A DNA stretch of 64,000 nucleotides from positions 14,880,001-14,944,000 of the forward strand of contig CM114272.1 of assembly GCA_050084515.1 (NCBI GenBank). Reading direction: 5' to 3'. Both the position numbers and the translations under genes were made by a program. Origin of the DNA: Blasia pusilla (lineage: Eukaryota; Marchantiophyta; Marchantiopsida; Blasiales). The notes under the pieces were generated by a model. It worked only from the letters and a program-made list of their open reading frames with translations, made no database searches and was not told the DNA's origin. Positions 13,035-23,049 of this stretch are shown piece by piece (the first letter of the stretch is position 1; every line of letters begins with the position of its first letter).

Positions 13035-14207
13035 CAAGGTTGAACGGAAACGGACAACTCCATCCATGGACGGGACATGTTCGGATCTATCCATGGACAT
13101 GTCTGACAGCTCTCCCACCCAAGTTTTTTTGTAACCCCATGGCCCGCCTAGGATGAGAATGCAAAAACGGGTGCGCGCTTGGCAGGGCAAGGATCAAAAG
13201 TGTGCGGGCTTTCAACCCTTGCGTAGGACAGGCTTAGGCCCACGGCATGGCCCACACAGCGCCCACAAGTAGGCTAGGCCCGCACTAGGTAGCATCAAGG
13301 CCCACCTAGGGCGGCTCAGGCCCGCACATGCTTGCGAGATGGGTTGCGGATTGGAGCCCACCCTAAGAACCTAGGGCAAGCCAGTGCGGGCTACAAAATA
13401 GGTACGGACTATCGAGTCCAGGTTTTCAAGAATCACGAATGGTAGTGTCAAGGTGATCCCAAGAGTGTAATCCACTCTCATGGGAAAAGTAACAAACCCA
13501 AATCCATCCCCTATCCCTAAAATAACAAGAACTTCCTTGAGATGGCAAGCCTCTTCAAACAACCATCCCCACAACATCAGACTCTCAAAATTCTCAAAGA
13601 ATATACCATGGTCATATCACTCTCCCAAGACGGGTAGCCCACTCTCATTGGAAGAGCAAGCAAGCCTAATGGAAAAGCAAGCAACTCATGAAATAAAGTT
13701 GAAGGTGATGAACTATTAAAGGTCCCTCCTCTTTATATACTCACAAAAGATTTACAAGAGTACAAAATAGAGCTAATTTTATCTTGTGCCACATGGCTTC
13801 CTCTCAAGGCTAAGCCAATCCTATTTTGACACAAGTAGATTATATGTTATCTCTTCCTAAATCATCCTCATAAAATCACTTCATATCCTCCCAACTACTT
13901 GAGCCACCAACCAATGTTATTTTAGATTTATTTTCATTAATACACCAACCCACTACTTTACTTTTATACTCCCATGTCTTATTTATTACCTCTTTTCTTA
14001 CAGTTGGCCTTGCACAAATAAGGCACCATAAAGAGGTTTAAAAATGAAAAAAAAATCTAAGCTAATTTATTTAATACTTATAAAACTCTCTCTAACACTA
14101 ATAAGAGAGGAGTTTACATAGTTGATCATTTTACTATACAACAGCGGGTAAACAAGCCCGCATGAACATAAGTGCGCGGACACAGACTTTATCCGTATGC
14201 AACCTTG
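13035..14207. mobile_element. Non-autonomous hAT-type transposon with 8-bp TSD
   Basis: CTCATGTC occurs directly before 13035 (13027-13034) and directly after 14207 (14208-14215). The ends are inverted: left CAAGGTTGAACGGA, right end complement CAAGGTTGCATACGGA. An 8-bp TSD with CA-starting inverted ends is the hAT hallmark. The 1.17-kb interior has GC-rich subterminal stretches rich in GCCCGCAC-like motifs and no transposase frame, so I call it non-autonomous. Confidence 0.8.
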
Positions 14208-14418
14208 CTCATGTCCGATTGGATTTGAGACATTCCCATAGAATCCAAGTACATGACTATAAGTTGTGGCAAAGCCGTAAAGAGAATGTGGTAGGTCTCA
14301 TGTTTTGGGAAGTAAGATGGCAATGTGCCCTTATATAGATTGTAAGGGCTGGACTACATTGGGACTGGGGAAGATAGAAGACCATCTTATGTCTTCTATT
14401 TTTCTGAGGGAAAATGGT

Positions 14419-15150
14419 TCATCTCATCTTTCTCCGGTCCTTGAAAGTAGGGAAGAGTGGGACTCTTAAGATGAGGAGTGGCTTATAGAACAAGAGAGAA
14501 ATGAGAAGGAGCAACGTGAGCTTATTATGCAATCCAATGTTAGACCTAGATTCTAACATCAAGAAAATCTTAGCTTGGATGTTGATATCGATTCTTGAGA
14601 TGCTCAAGGATATATTTAGAGAATATGATCATCTCCATGGCGGGGATATGGTTGTTGATGAGAGTGGGATAGAGAACGTGAACCTTGATGAAACCAATAA
14701 TCCCAATATTCCATCATATTTTCACAAGCTTGTTGCAGCATGTAAGTCCCTCTTCCTTAGAGCCAAGAGTTATTTACTTGCATTCTTTATACTCCTTTTC
14801 AATATTGGTGGTACCTAAGGGGTCCCCCATATTGTAATCAATGAGATATTGAAACTCCTATATAAGATGGTACTCCCATCTGACAATCTTGTCCCACCAT
14901 CATACTATGCAGCAAATAAACTCATTAGATACACTCATTAAATAAATTCACTAGATGTATGTATAGAGCTCAAACTTTATACATACTTGCCCTAAAGGGA
15001 AAATTATATTTCAAGGGGAATTGGAAGGTTCAAAAAATTTCCCAGATTTTGGGGATGCTAGGTTCGAGCAAATCCGAAAGTTCTAAGTACCAAAAAAGGT
15101 ATTGAGACACTTCGATTCCCTGTAATCCCCAAAATGCGGCGTATGTATAG
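14419..15150 (+). pseudogene. CACTA transposase (TNP2-like), part 1, upstream of the gypsy B insertion
   Basis: The reading MLKDIFREYDHLHGGD, then CKSLFLRAKSYLLAF, PSYYAANKL and FPVIPKMRRMYS parallels the Transposase_21/TNP2 protein of the second CACTA (48.0-49.1 kb, minus). The frame is broken by stops. It ends at 15150 where gypsy B begins and resumes at 24687, so B was inserted into this gene. Confidence 0.75.
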
Positions 15151-15256
15151 TGTCGTGCGAATCCACATCATCATACAACATACATCGCTGACATACCATA
15201 CTCACATACATACATAACATAGACGAGAGCGTCCACAAACATAAGTGTACCACAAC
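15151..15256 (-). repeat. 106-bp direct repeat outside the 3' LTR of element B
   Basis: Nearly identical to 15627-15732 and exactly the same length. In element orientation it runs from GTTGTGGTAC to CGCACGACA, and in the + orientation it starts TGTCGTGCGAATCC. It abuts the LTR at 15257 on one side and the CACTA flank on the other. Confidence 0.8.
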
Positions 15257-15624
15257 TGAAATCCGTGAAAGACCTGTTGTCATAAAACACGTATAGAATC
15301 ACATACAATCGAGCCAAACCCACTCCACGATGGGAGAATCTAGGTCGAAGCTTGCGGGAAACACCATAGCCAAGAGCTCTACTCACTACCAAGGCTAACT
15401 TTCAACGCAACAGGCTCAACTCAAAGAACTGACTGTTCTTTGAGTGCACTCCATCTTATATCCTCCAACCTAAGAGCGGGCCCTATTGGAAAAGTCACCC
15501 TCAACTGAGTAACCCCCAACCCTATGTATGAAATCGCATCTCTACCTAGACACTGCGGCCCTACATAAGGTATGGCCTCTACTAGCACACTATACTCTAC
15601 GACATAATCCGTATGGTCATGACA
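15257..15624 (-). repeat. 3' LTR of element B
   Basis: 368 bp, TGAAATCC to ATGACA on the + strand, bounded by TG and CA. The partner at 24319-24686 is also 368 bp. By eye I count 16 differences, about 13 of them transitions. An internal inverted repeat around ACTCAAAGAACTGACTGTTC is present in both. Confidence 0.9.
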
Positions 15625-15626
15625 GT

Positions 15627-15732
15627 TGTCCTGCGAATCCACATCGTCATACAACATACATCGCTGACATACCATACTCACATACATACATAACATAGAC
15701 AAGAGCATCCACAAACACAAGTGTACCACAAC
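15627..15732 (-). repeat. 106-bp direct repeat between the purine tract and 3' LTR of element B
   Basis: Second copy of the 15151-15256 segment, separated from the LTR by GT. It is preceded in element orientation by a purine-rich tract (complement of GCCCCCCTAA, 15734 onward), the usual primer position for plus-strand synthesis. It is absent next to the 5' LTR at 24.3 kb. Confidence 0.8.
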
Positions 15733-15905
15733 TCGCCCCCCTAACTGGCGGTTAGGTCCCTCTAACTCCCACGTAGCCCTATACATCTACTACATGTTAT
15801 ACACCTTCTTGGGTACACGAATCAGAAGGCCGGGTGCTAGGTTGCCCCATCGTTAGTCGCACATCTGTCATCCATATCATTCAAAGATCAAGTCATCTAC
15901 CCCTC

Positions 15906-16755
15906 CTAAGTACATCGAGGATAAACCCACCTTCCAATAGGAACAACATCCATACGTGGAGTCAAACACATCATGTGCCAACCCCTAGAACACCGATCAC
16001 ACACCAACATACGGGCTGCGTTACCAGTAGACCCACATAACATGCACCTCAAGCTAGCACGTATCATGGCTAAGCTTGGGTCAATAGTACCATCCACATT
16101 TGGAAGATGACATGGCGCACAATTACGCACATGGTCCTTCCAAACAACTCCATCACGACCCTCCAACATGAGAACTCCAGAAGCTAACACCTCGCGCACT
16201 CGTAATATAGTGCGACCTGCCGTCACATCCAACGTTGTCGGTGCAATCAGTTGCAAATAGACATAGTCTCCCACATGGAACCTACAAATCGATGGTCGAT
16301 AACCTCCATCCCGAATGGTTGCATACCGCAACGTATCCCTGTATTGAGCAACGGCAAGATTCTCAAAGGCTGTTGGCATAACTCTCCGAAAGAGCTCTGC
16401 CCACTGAGAACACACTCTCATCCACATCTCTGGGTCATCAAGGTTCACCACCTCACTAGACTCCCGACCAATTGCTGTTGGCAAGTCTAGATCTCGGCCG
16501 TATAACAGAAAATAAGGTGAGAAGGAAGCCAAGGATGTTTGGCGACTGAACCTATACCCCATGGCTAACCATGGCAACTCAATATCCCTGTCTCCAAGAT
16601 GCCCCTTCCTTAGGCCATACTTGCGCAATGCCCTCTTCACCGTCTGAACCACACGCTCAGCCAAAACATCCGCCTCTGGATGATCTCGAGACGTGGTCCG
16701 ATGATCAATCAACGCCTTGTCACATAAGACCTGAAACTCACCTTGAAACTGACTG
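15906..16755 (-). pseudogene. Integrase C-terminal part with PHD finger (element B)
   Basis: The frame opened at 16712 holds the end of the integrase core (SRDHPEADVLAERVVQTVKR, with the catalytic-glutamate region), a typical gypsy tail (PYFLLYGRDLDLP, FHVGDYVYLQL) and a C-terminal zinc finger at about residues 222-268. The finger reads CMLC, then VCDRC, GWHMMC and WVYPRC. That is the C4HC3 PHD pattern, but the seventh ligand (usually WxCPxC) is Tyr. PHD fingers commonly read histone H3 tails; here it may guide integration, in the place where other gypsy lineages carry a chromodomain. The link to the preceding integrase frame needs a frameshift near 16.74 kb. Confidence 0.8.
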
Positions 16756-17730
16756 GTCGGTCAAGACGCACGGTGGTGCACCAAAATGACTAAGCACTCT
16801 ATCAAGAAACGCATACGCCGTTCCCTCACTTGCCTTGTCAGGTAATGCCACCAACTCAATCCACTTGGAGAAGTGCTCCACCATCACCAACACATATTGA
16901 TGATGTCGTATAGTCAACGGTAACGGTCCCACAAAGTCCACACTCCAACGGTAACCCAACCCCATAATAGGCAAGGGGTGTAACTGTGGTGTAGGGGCAT
17001 TGAATGATGCCCTCACCCGGTCACAAACCATACAACATGACACCAACTGCTGCACCTGAGTATGCACGCCACGCCACCAATACTGACCAAGGAGTAAGCT
17101 ATACGTACGCTTTATCCCAAAATGTCCCAACTCCTCATGGGCATGTCGCACAATGCGATCTCTCTGAGCCAAATGTGGCACTACTGGTACTCTACCATCC
17201 TCCCACACACGGAGAATATGTGTTCCCTCCAATTGATACCTCTTAGCACGTTGAAGAACACGGTCTCGCTCCTTGGCACTCACTACGCCTGGCACCCTAC
17301 TGGTCCGTAGGAACTCCAACAACGCATCATCATGAATATCACACTGATCCGTACCACCATCTCCAACCTCAGGATCTGAAGGCTGGCCATCTACCCTCTG
17401 ACTAGAGTAAGATATCATGTGGTCCTCCATACTAGAGTCCATCCCTAACCAACATAAAAAGGCGCATGCATGCCAATCTGGCACCATCTCCTCATCAACC
17501 TCGCCATACCATCTAGCCCCAGTTTTATCCTCTTGGCTAGTACATGGGTTCCTACTCAACCCGTCAACATCAAGGTTGGCAACTCCAGGTCTAATTACCA
17601 CCTGGAAGTCATACTCCTGTAAGATAAGAGCCCACCGTGCAAGCTTCCCTGTAAGCTTGTCAGACTCCATCAACCACTTGAGCGGTGGTGATCGAATAAC
17701 AAGGGTAAATGTGTGCCAAACAAGTAACAC
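16738..17730 (-). pseudogene. RNase H end and integrase core (element B)
   Basis: Starts with the end of RNase H and its connector (PLKWLMESDKLTGKLARW, VDGLSRNP). Next comes an H2C2 zinc-binding domain (HEELGHFGIKRTYSLL, then CCMVC, at about residues 195-235). The integrase catalytic start is WSVDFVGPLPL, followed by MVEHFSKWIELVALPDK and VLTDQ, which hold the first two acidic residues. The frame breaks just after VLTDQ, where GREF-type residues would be expected. Confidence 0.85.
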
Positions 17731-18996
17731 CTAAAGTGTGCCCACCCACACTCTTGCCAAGCACTCTCCCTCATATGAACTATACCACGACTCCGCTGCA
17801 TTATTCGAACGACTTGCATAGGCCACCACAAACTCCATGTGCTCATCATCATGTTGTGTCAACACCGCTCCAAGTCCCAACCTACTCCAATCAGTGTGTA
17901 ACTGAAATGAACGCCCTTTGATAGGTCTCCTCAAGATAGGCGCCACCACCAACTGGGCCTTAAGCTCCACAAAAGCTCTCTCCTGATCATCTCCCCAGTG
18001 CCACTCTTGATCTGATTTCAGCAATTGGTTCAAAGGCTTTGCCATAGCACTAAATCCCTTCACATACCTCCGATAGTAGTTTGCCAATCCCATGAATGCC
18101 CGAACTCTACTCACATCTACCGGACGCGGAATAAGTGCAATAGCCTCCACCTTTGCTTGCTGAACTCCCAAACCACCTGGATAGATCACATGACCCAAGT
18201 ACTCAACATCCTCATGGAAGAACTTACACTTTCTTGGATGCAAACGTAGACCGTGAGCTTTCAACCGCTCAAACACCATCTGCAAATGTATCTGATGCTC
18301 CTCCACCATGTTACTGAACACCAAGATATCATCAATGTAACACCAAACAAAATCCAACCCTCCTAGGATCCTGTCCATCACTCTCTGAAACTCGACAGGT
18401 GCATTCTTCAACCCAAAGGGTAAGAATTTCCACTAGTACAAACAATCCTTGCCATGAGAGTTGATACCCCAAAATGTTGTCTTGGCCTTGTCACTCTCCC
18501 GAATCGGAAATTGATGGTATCCTGCCCGAAGATCCAAAGTACTGAAAATCTTTGCCTGTCCCACCACATCAAAGATCTCCTCAGGTGTAGGCATGGCATA
18601 CCTATCGGCCTTGGTTTTCCGATTGATAGGACAATAATCTCCACACATCCTCCTATCCGTGTAGTTGCCATGCATATCCTTTTTAGCAGGTATGACAATG
18701 GCTGATGCATACTCTCCATGCAACAACTCCACTAATCTAGCCTCCAAAAGGTCCAACGTCCTACTCTGAATCAGGTCCCTCTCCATATCACTATATCGGT
18801 AGGGACGACGGAAGATTGGCGTATCACTAGCTAAATCAACCAGAGAACCCAACTCCTTCATGCTAAAGGCAAAACAACTCCTATAAGCACGTAGGAACTG
18901 TGTCAAGCGTCGTTTCTCACCTCCCGTAAGCGTGGGCCCAAGTAATGGCTCCCAAGTCTCCTCCACTGGCACACTAGAGGGAGAGGACGATGCCAT
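17731..18996 (-). pseudogene. Reverse transcriptase and RNase H (element B)
   Basis: RT blocks in order: VIPAKKD, RMCGDYCPINRKTKADRYAMP, FSTLDLRAGYHQ, LPFGLKNAPVEFQRVMD, the active site CYIDDILVFS, and LGHVIYPGGL. Then FMGLANYYRRYVKGFS and the RNase H start LHTDWSRLGLGAVLTQ. One in-frame TAG at about 18430 sits where family members usually carry a residue before WKFLPFGL. A further stop and local frame slips occur near 17.73 kb. The order RT-RH-IN places it in Ty3/gypsy (Metaviridae). Confidence 0.9.
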
Positions 18997-19002
18997 TGGC
19001 TG

Positions 19003-19544
19003 CTACACAACCCCCTCACAAGATGGTACACCCTTAGCTACACCATCATCTGAGCAAATAACTCCTCCACCAGCATGAGCAACCAGCTCCACATGCCCAG
19101 CCATTACATCCCATTTACTCCAAGGATGCAAAATACTACTCTCCTCGCCCCCAGCCGATGCCTCTACCGTCCCGGTAGCCTTCGAGCTCATTACAAGGGA
19201 TGGAAGACCCACAGACATAGTCCAAAGTCGACGCTGCTCGGCCATACCAAGACTCAAAATCCAAGTCAAACAATTCAGGTCCATGGCCTGACCCAACACA
19301 TGAAGTCGTGAAGCCTCAGAAATGGAAGCAACCGCTATCACACCAGTAGCAAATCCCATCGCACGGTCTCTCTCATCAGCGTTAGGCTCCACCAACTATC
19401 GCACATGAGAATCCCATACAAGCCCGGGACCACCTTCCTTGTATGCATGTGACGAGGGAAAACTACAAATGTGGGTAGTGCCGTCCTAGGCTGGCCCACA
19501 CGGTTCACCACTGCCATGGGTGACCGATCAATAACCCTCACCAC
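19003..19544 (-). pseudogene. C-terminal part of the element B DNA methyltransferase, frame-broken
   Basis: After the core frame ends at 19564, similarity continues through two compensating frame changes: DRSPMAVVNRVGQPRTALP in one frame (19338-19544), then in the original frame NADERDRAMGFATG and LHVLGQAMDLNCLTWI (19250-19395). The MGFxTG and LGxAMD blocks match methyltransferase motifs IX-X, which complete the SAM pocket. The frame then runs to about 19003 and ends just upstream of the RT region. Confidence 0.75.
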
Positions 19545-19563
19545 CTGAGAAAGTCGCCCAAGA

Positions 19564-20214
19564 TCAAGATACTATCCCTTTGTAAAGGCAAGGATCCCGC
19601 TGCACTACATCATATGCTCGACGTAGAACCTCCCTAGGCAACAAGTTTGTCCACCACAAGTGTGGACGATGTGCACGCGAGCCAACTCGCGCTGCATCCA
19701 ACAACACCGCTGGTCCAATCCAAGACCGCACCTCATGAACACTCGCCATCATCCGGGTCCGAGTGTCATCCAACAATGGAACATTCTCCAGAATGTAAGC
19801 TAGAGCACGTGCCTGATGAACCTGAAGATGTCGTAACACCCGTAACATCTCCCAAAACAATCGAGACCGAGGGTCGTGTAATCCCTCACCACGACCAGCA
19901 CGTGTGTGACCCTGACATGGCCATCCTGCAATCACCAAATCCACAGGACCAACCCTCTTAAGGTCCTGCGCCCCCAACAATGCAATGTGTGATGGCAAAG
20001 CACGCTGGTACCCACGAATAGCTGATGGCGGCAACAACTCAGGATATCTCCGCATCAACCGACCAATATGTCGAGATGAGACTCTCTGGGCCGTCTCATC
20101 TCGCTCCACATACACGTATCTCCGACAGAATATCGGCCCCGCAACATCTGTGACCAAACCAGTGCTGATCCCACCAAATAGATCTAACACACAAATGCCC
20201 TCCGCGGATGCCAT
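19564..20214 (-). CDS. C5-cytosine DNA methyltransferase domain in a gypsy element
   Basis: 216-residue open frame starting at ATG 20214. Motif I is VLDLFGGISTGL (residues 9-20, SAM binding), the acidic motif II is YVYVERD (33-39), and the catalytic PCQ loop is AGWPCQG (Cys100). HDPRSRLFWEMLRVL follows, then motif VI ENV (143-145) and a motif VIII-like RVGSRAHRPHLWW (176-188). Together these identify a C5-cytosine methyltransferase. It lies between protease and RT, inside the pol region, so I infer it is or was part of the element's polyprotein. It could methylate the element's own DNA or its insertion site. PCQ suggests a Dnmt1/Dcm-like loop, while the DxRSxLF stretch recalls Dnmt3/DRM; I cannot place it in a subfamily by eye. 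Only the C-terminal motifs are interrupted. Confidence 0.9.
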   Translation of the reverse strand: MASAEGICVLDLFGGISTGLVTDVAGPIFCRRYVYVERDETAQRVSSRHIGRLMRRYPELLPPSAIRGYQRALPSHIALLGAQDLKRVGPVDLVIAGWPCQGHTRAGRGEGLHDPRSRLFWEMLRVLRHLQVHQARALAYILENVPLLDDTRTRMMASVHEVRSWIGPAVLLDAARVGSRAHRPHLWWTNLLPREVLRRAYDVVQRDPCLYKGIVS

Positions 20215-20477
20215 ACAATGGGTGTAGTATCCAAAGGGGATAACCCAACTGGACCAGAAGTAGGAGTCCGCCGTGGGGCCTCCCCTTCCTCGTGAGGTAT
20301 AACAGCCTCACACCAAGCCTCATGCACTAGGCAATCAACCTCCTACCGTAGTGCACCGCCTGAACTCCAAAGTGGCACATCCAACAATGAGGATGCCACT
20401 ATTGCAAAAATAGGGAACTCCTCTACCTCCTCATGCACAGTAGAATCCATAGCAGAAACATTACCCTCCAAAAAATC
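20215..20477 (-). other. Linker between protease and methyltransferase of element B
   Basis: Open in alternating frames without a recognised domain; probably a degenerate polyprotein linker. Confidence 0.4.
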
Positions 20478-21143
20478 TCATGGCCAAGTGACTACTCCAC
20501 TAAAACCAGCCACAGATGCTAACACTGTTGGGGAAGACCCTCCTGGTCGAGCCCCATAAATAAATCTCACAGGAACTTGGCTCATACGTCCATCCCCGGA
20601 CTGCCAACCAGGTCTATAAGACGCTCTCTTAGTCCAATAATCCATCTGAAAACCCATCAGGTACAATACTGCTCCTCCAACTAATACATCATACGACTCG
20701 GCTGATGTGACTACCGCAGAAACTCCCAACCGGGAGCTATCAGTCGTATGATCTGGTCTCAATTGTACAGAAAACTTCTCTCGTGTCATGAATTGAGACC
20801 TATCATTGGCTTCTCCAAGTGATGTTTGAATCTGGAATGGGCAAGGCTAAAGCTCTGACCTCCGAATATCCAAACCAATACATACCTTTCCCAACATCAA
20901 AAGTTGGGCACCAGAGTCTAACAAGACTCTATCTGGTCTATACACCTGTCCTGTAGGACTCACCAATCGGAATATCCCACTCCGGTTGTCCAACATACAT
21001 ACACCATGTGTAAGCCTCTCACGATTAATGGCTGGTCGGGCTGGTAATGCATCCATCTTCGCCGCTGTTGCCTGCCAAGTAGCACTGGTACTCAATGCTA
21101 CACCTGACATAGAGGGTCGCTCCACCGCAACACCCTGATCCAC
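20478..21143 (-). pseudogene. Retropepsin-like protease region (element B)
   Basis: The frame at 20847-21143 contains SPTGQVYRPDRVLLDSGAQLLMLG, where DSGA is the aspartic protease active site. A second piece at 20478-20789 has SAVVTSAESYDVLVGGAVLYLMGFQMDYW, the conserved C-terminal strand region. Element C carries the same two blocks at 44.15-44.62 kb. The pieces are separated by a stop at about 20847 and a frame change. Confidence 0.8.
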
Positions 21144-23049
21144 CTCAAAGACGCAAGAATACCCCCACGTTCACACAACGTGGCTGCTAGCTGAAATACA
21201 TGAGCTAAGTCAACTCCTAAAGCCATCAGCTCCGTGGCCGAAAACAATGGGGATCCCAACACTGAATTTGCCATCCGCAATACTGCACTGGATGTTGCAT
21301 CTGTGTCTACTACACGCGATGTAGATGCCTCAGTCCCCACTGTCGGCTCAATAGGATGCGTAGGAACCATGGATGGAGTCCTAAGCACCTCAGACAACAA
21401 GAATGACTAGGGAAGCCTAGCCTGCCTCCCAGCCTCACCCCTCTATGGGTCCAACTCCACAGTAGCACCACGTGGCTCTGATGCTCGAGTGGCTCCTCTC
21501 GTAGTCAGTGATTGATGCCTCAACTTTGTCTTTGCACTCGCCATATAAGAGAGATCATCCCCTCCATAAGAGGTGGAAGCCCCTGCTCCCGAACCTGATC
21601 TATGCTGAATATTAGCCATAGTAGCCAACTTATGCTCCAACTGCTCAATCCTGGCAGCCATAGTTGACTTTGTCGTAGTGGTAGGGGTGGCCACCGTACG
21701 CTCTCCAACCATTGGTCCACCTCTACCACCCCTACCACCTCTACCACCTCGGCCTCTCGGAGCTACTCCACCACGGCCGCGGCCTGATGTCAACTCTGGA
21801 TGAAGATCAAAGCAACGCTCTCGAGGATGACCTGGTCTCCCGCAATGATCACACTGAGTTGGCGCCGACTGAGGCCCATCCTCCAAAGTCCGTCTCCCAT
21901 CCTCTTGGGGACAAAACTTCCTAACATGATCATCTCCACATGTCCAACATGATCGCCTTCTTTGGGGGCAGCAAATGAAGGCAATGGTCTCTGCGCAAGT
22001 GTCCCTCTAGGACCTGACTGAGGTCGAAGGTACCCCCCACAACTCCCACTACCACTACCACCACCACTACTACGAGATTGTGAGATGGGCTGCTGAACAC
22101 GAGAAATAGTAGTTGTATCCCTATTGAATGCGGATGTCACCACTCTCTCCTTCACCATGTTAAGCTCAATCTTCTCAGATACAGCAAACACATGGATCAA
22201 TGTGGATGAATCATCACTCATAAGAGTAGCATCACGTACCCTGTGGCGCAACTCTCTGTCCAAGATCCCATACCAAAACCTGGATCGCTCGAGCCTCGTC
22301 ACACCTGGTAATCGAAATCAAGCGTCGATACGAGTGTATGCCTCACGAAGACTCTCACCAGTCTTTCGCTCAAATTCTTGAAGACTCCTCAACTTCTCTG
22401 TCTTCACTCCCTGATAGTTCTTCTTCAACCTCTTGAAGAACTCTGCAACCGAGCTAAACGATGGTGGGGCACTAGTACCTCCACTAGAACCCCCACTGGT
22501 ACCCCCACTCCGGCTCGTACTTGTACCACTCAACGTCGGGCTGGCTGGCATAGTAGGAGCACTACTACCAATACCACCATGGGTGATAGACACATAGCCT
22601 GGAGACCAATATTGTCTCCACGCCTCAATCTCAGCAACATGGTCCTTCCTAAACTCATGGTAATCATCCATGGGTGGTCCATCCAAGTGCTGAAACAACC
22701 CCTTCCAAGCCAAGAAGGGTGTAAACAACGTGGCGTTCCGCAACATCTGCATATCACACCGCGTATCAAACTCCTGCATGAAGTCCTCCAACTCAATGGT
22801 ACCCACTGCACCCGAGTATCGTCGTGGGCCCTTCATGGCCCCATATATCCCGTCCATGTCCCAAATCAATGGAGCTGCAACACTTGATAACAACGTAGAA
22901 GACTCGGTGTTTGGAACACCCTCGTCCTCCTCTTCATCAACCGTCGGAAGTGGAAAAGGTAGCCGATACCTAAATCCACTCCGTGTGAAACAACCAATCT
23001 CCGCACCACGGTCCCCAACCAAACCACCCGACAGCTCCGTGATGACCAA
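21098..23049 (-). pseudogene. gag polyprotein with two zinc knuckles (element B)
   Basis: Capsid-like N-terminal part at 22318-23049 (GAVGTIELEDFMQEFDTRCD, FLAWKGLFQHLDGPPMDDY, LQEFERKTGESLREAYTRI), continuing after TGA at about 22315 in the same frame (FWYGILDRELRHRV). After a frameshift near 22.0 kb come two CCHC knuckles: CWTCGDDHVRKFC and CDHCGRPGHPRERC. A Gly/Arg-rich stretch and a predicted helix (IEQLEHKLATM) follow. Two TAG codons at about 21.41-21.44 kb stand where element C has Gln (DPQEG and VPQLF). The frame then runs into the pre-protease region. Confidence 0.85.
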
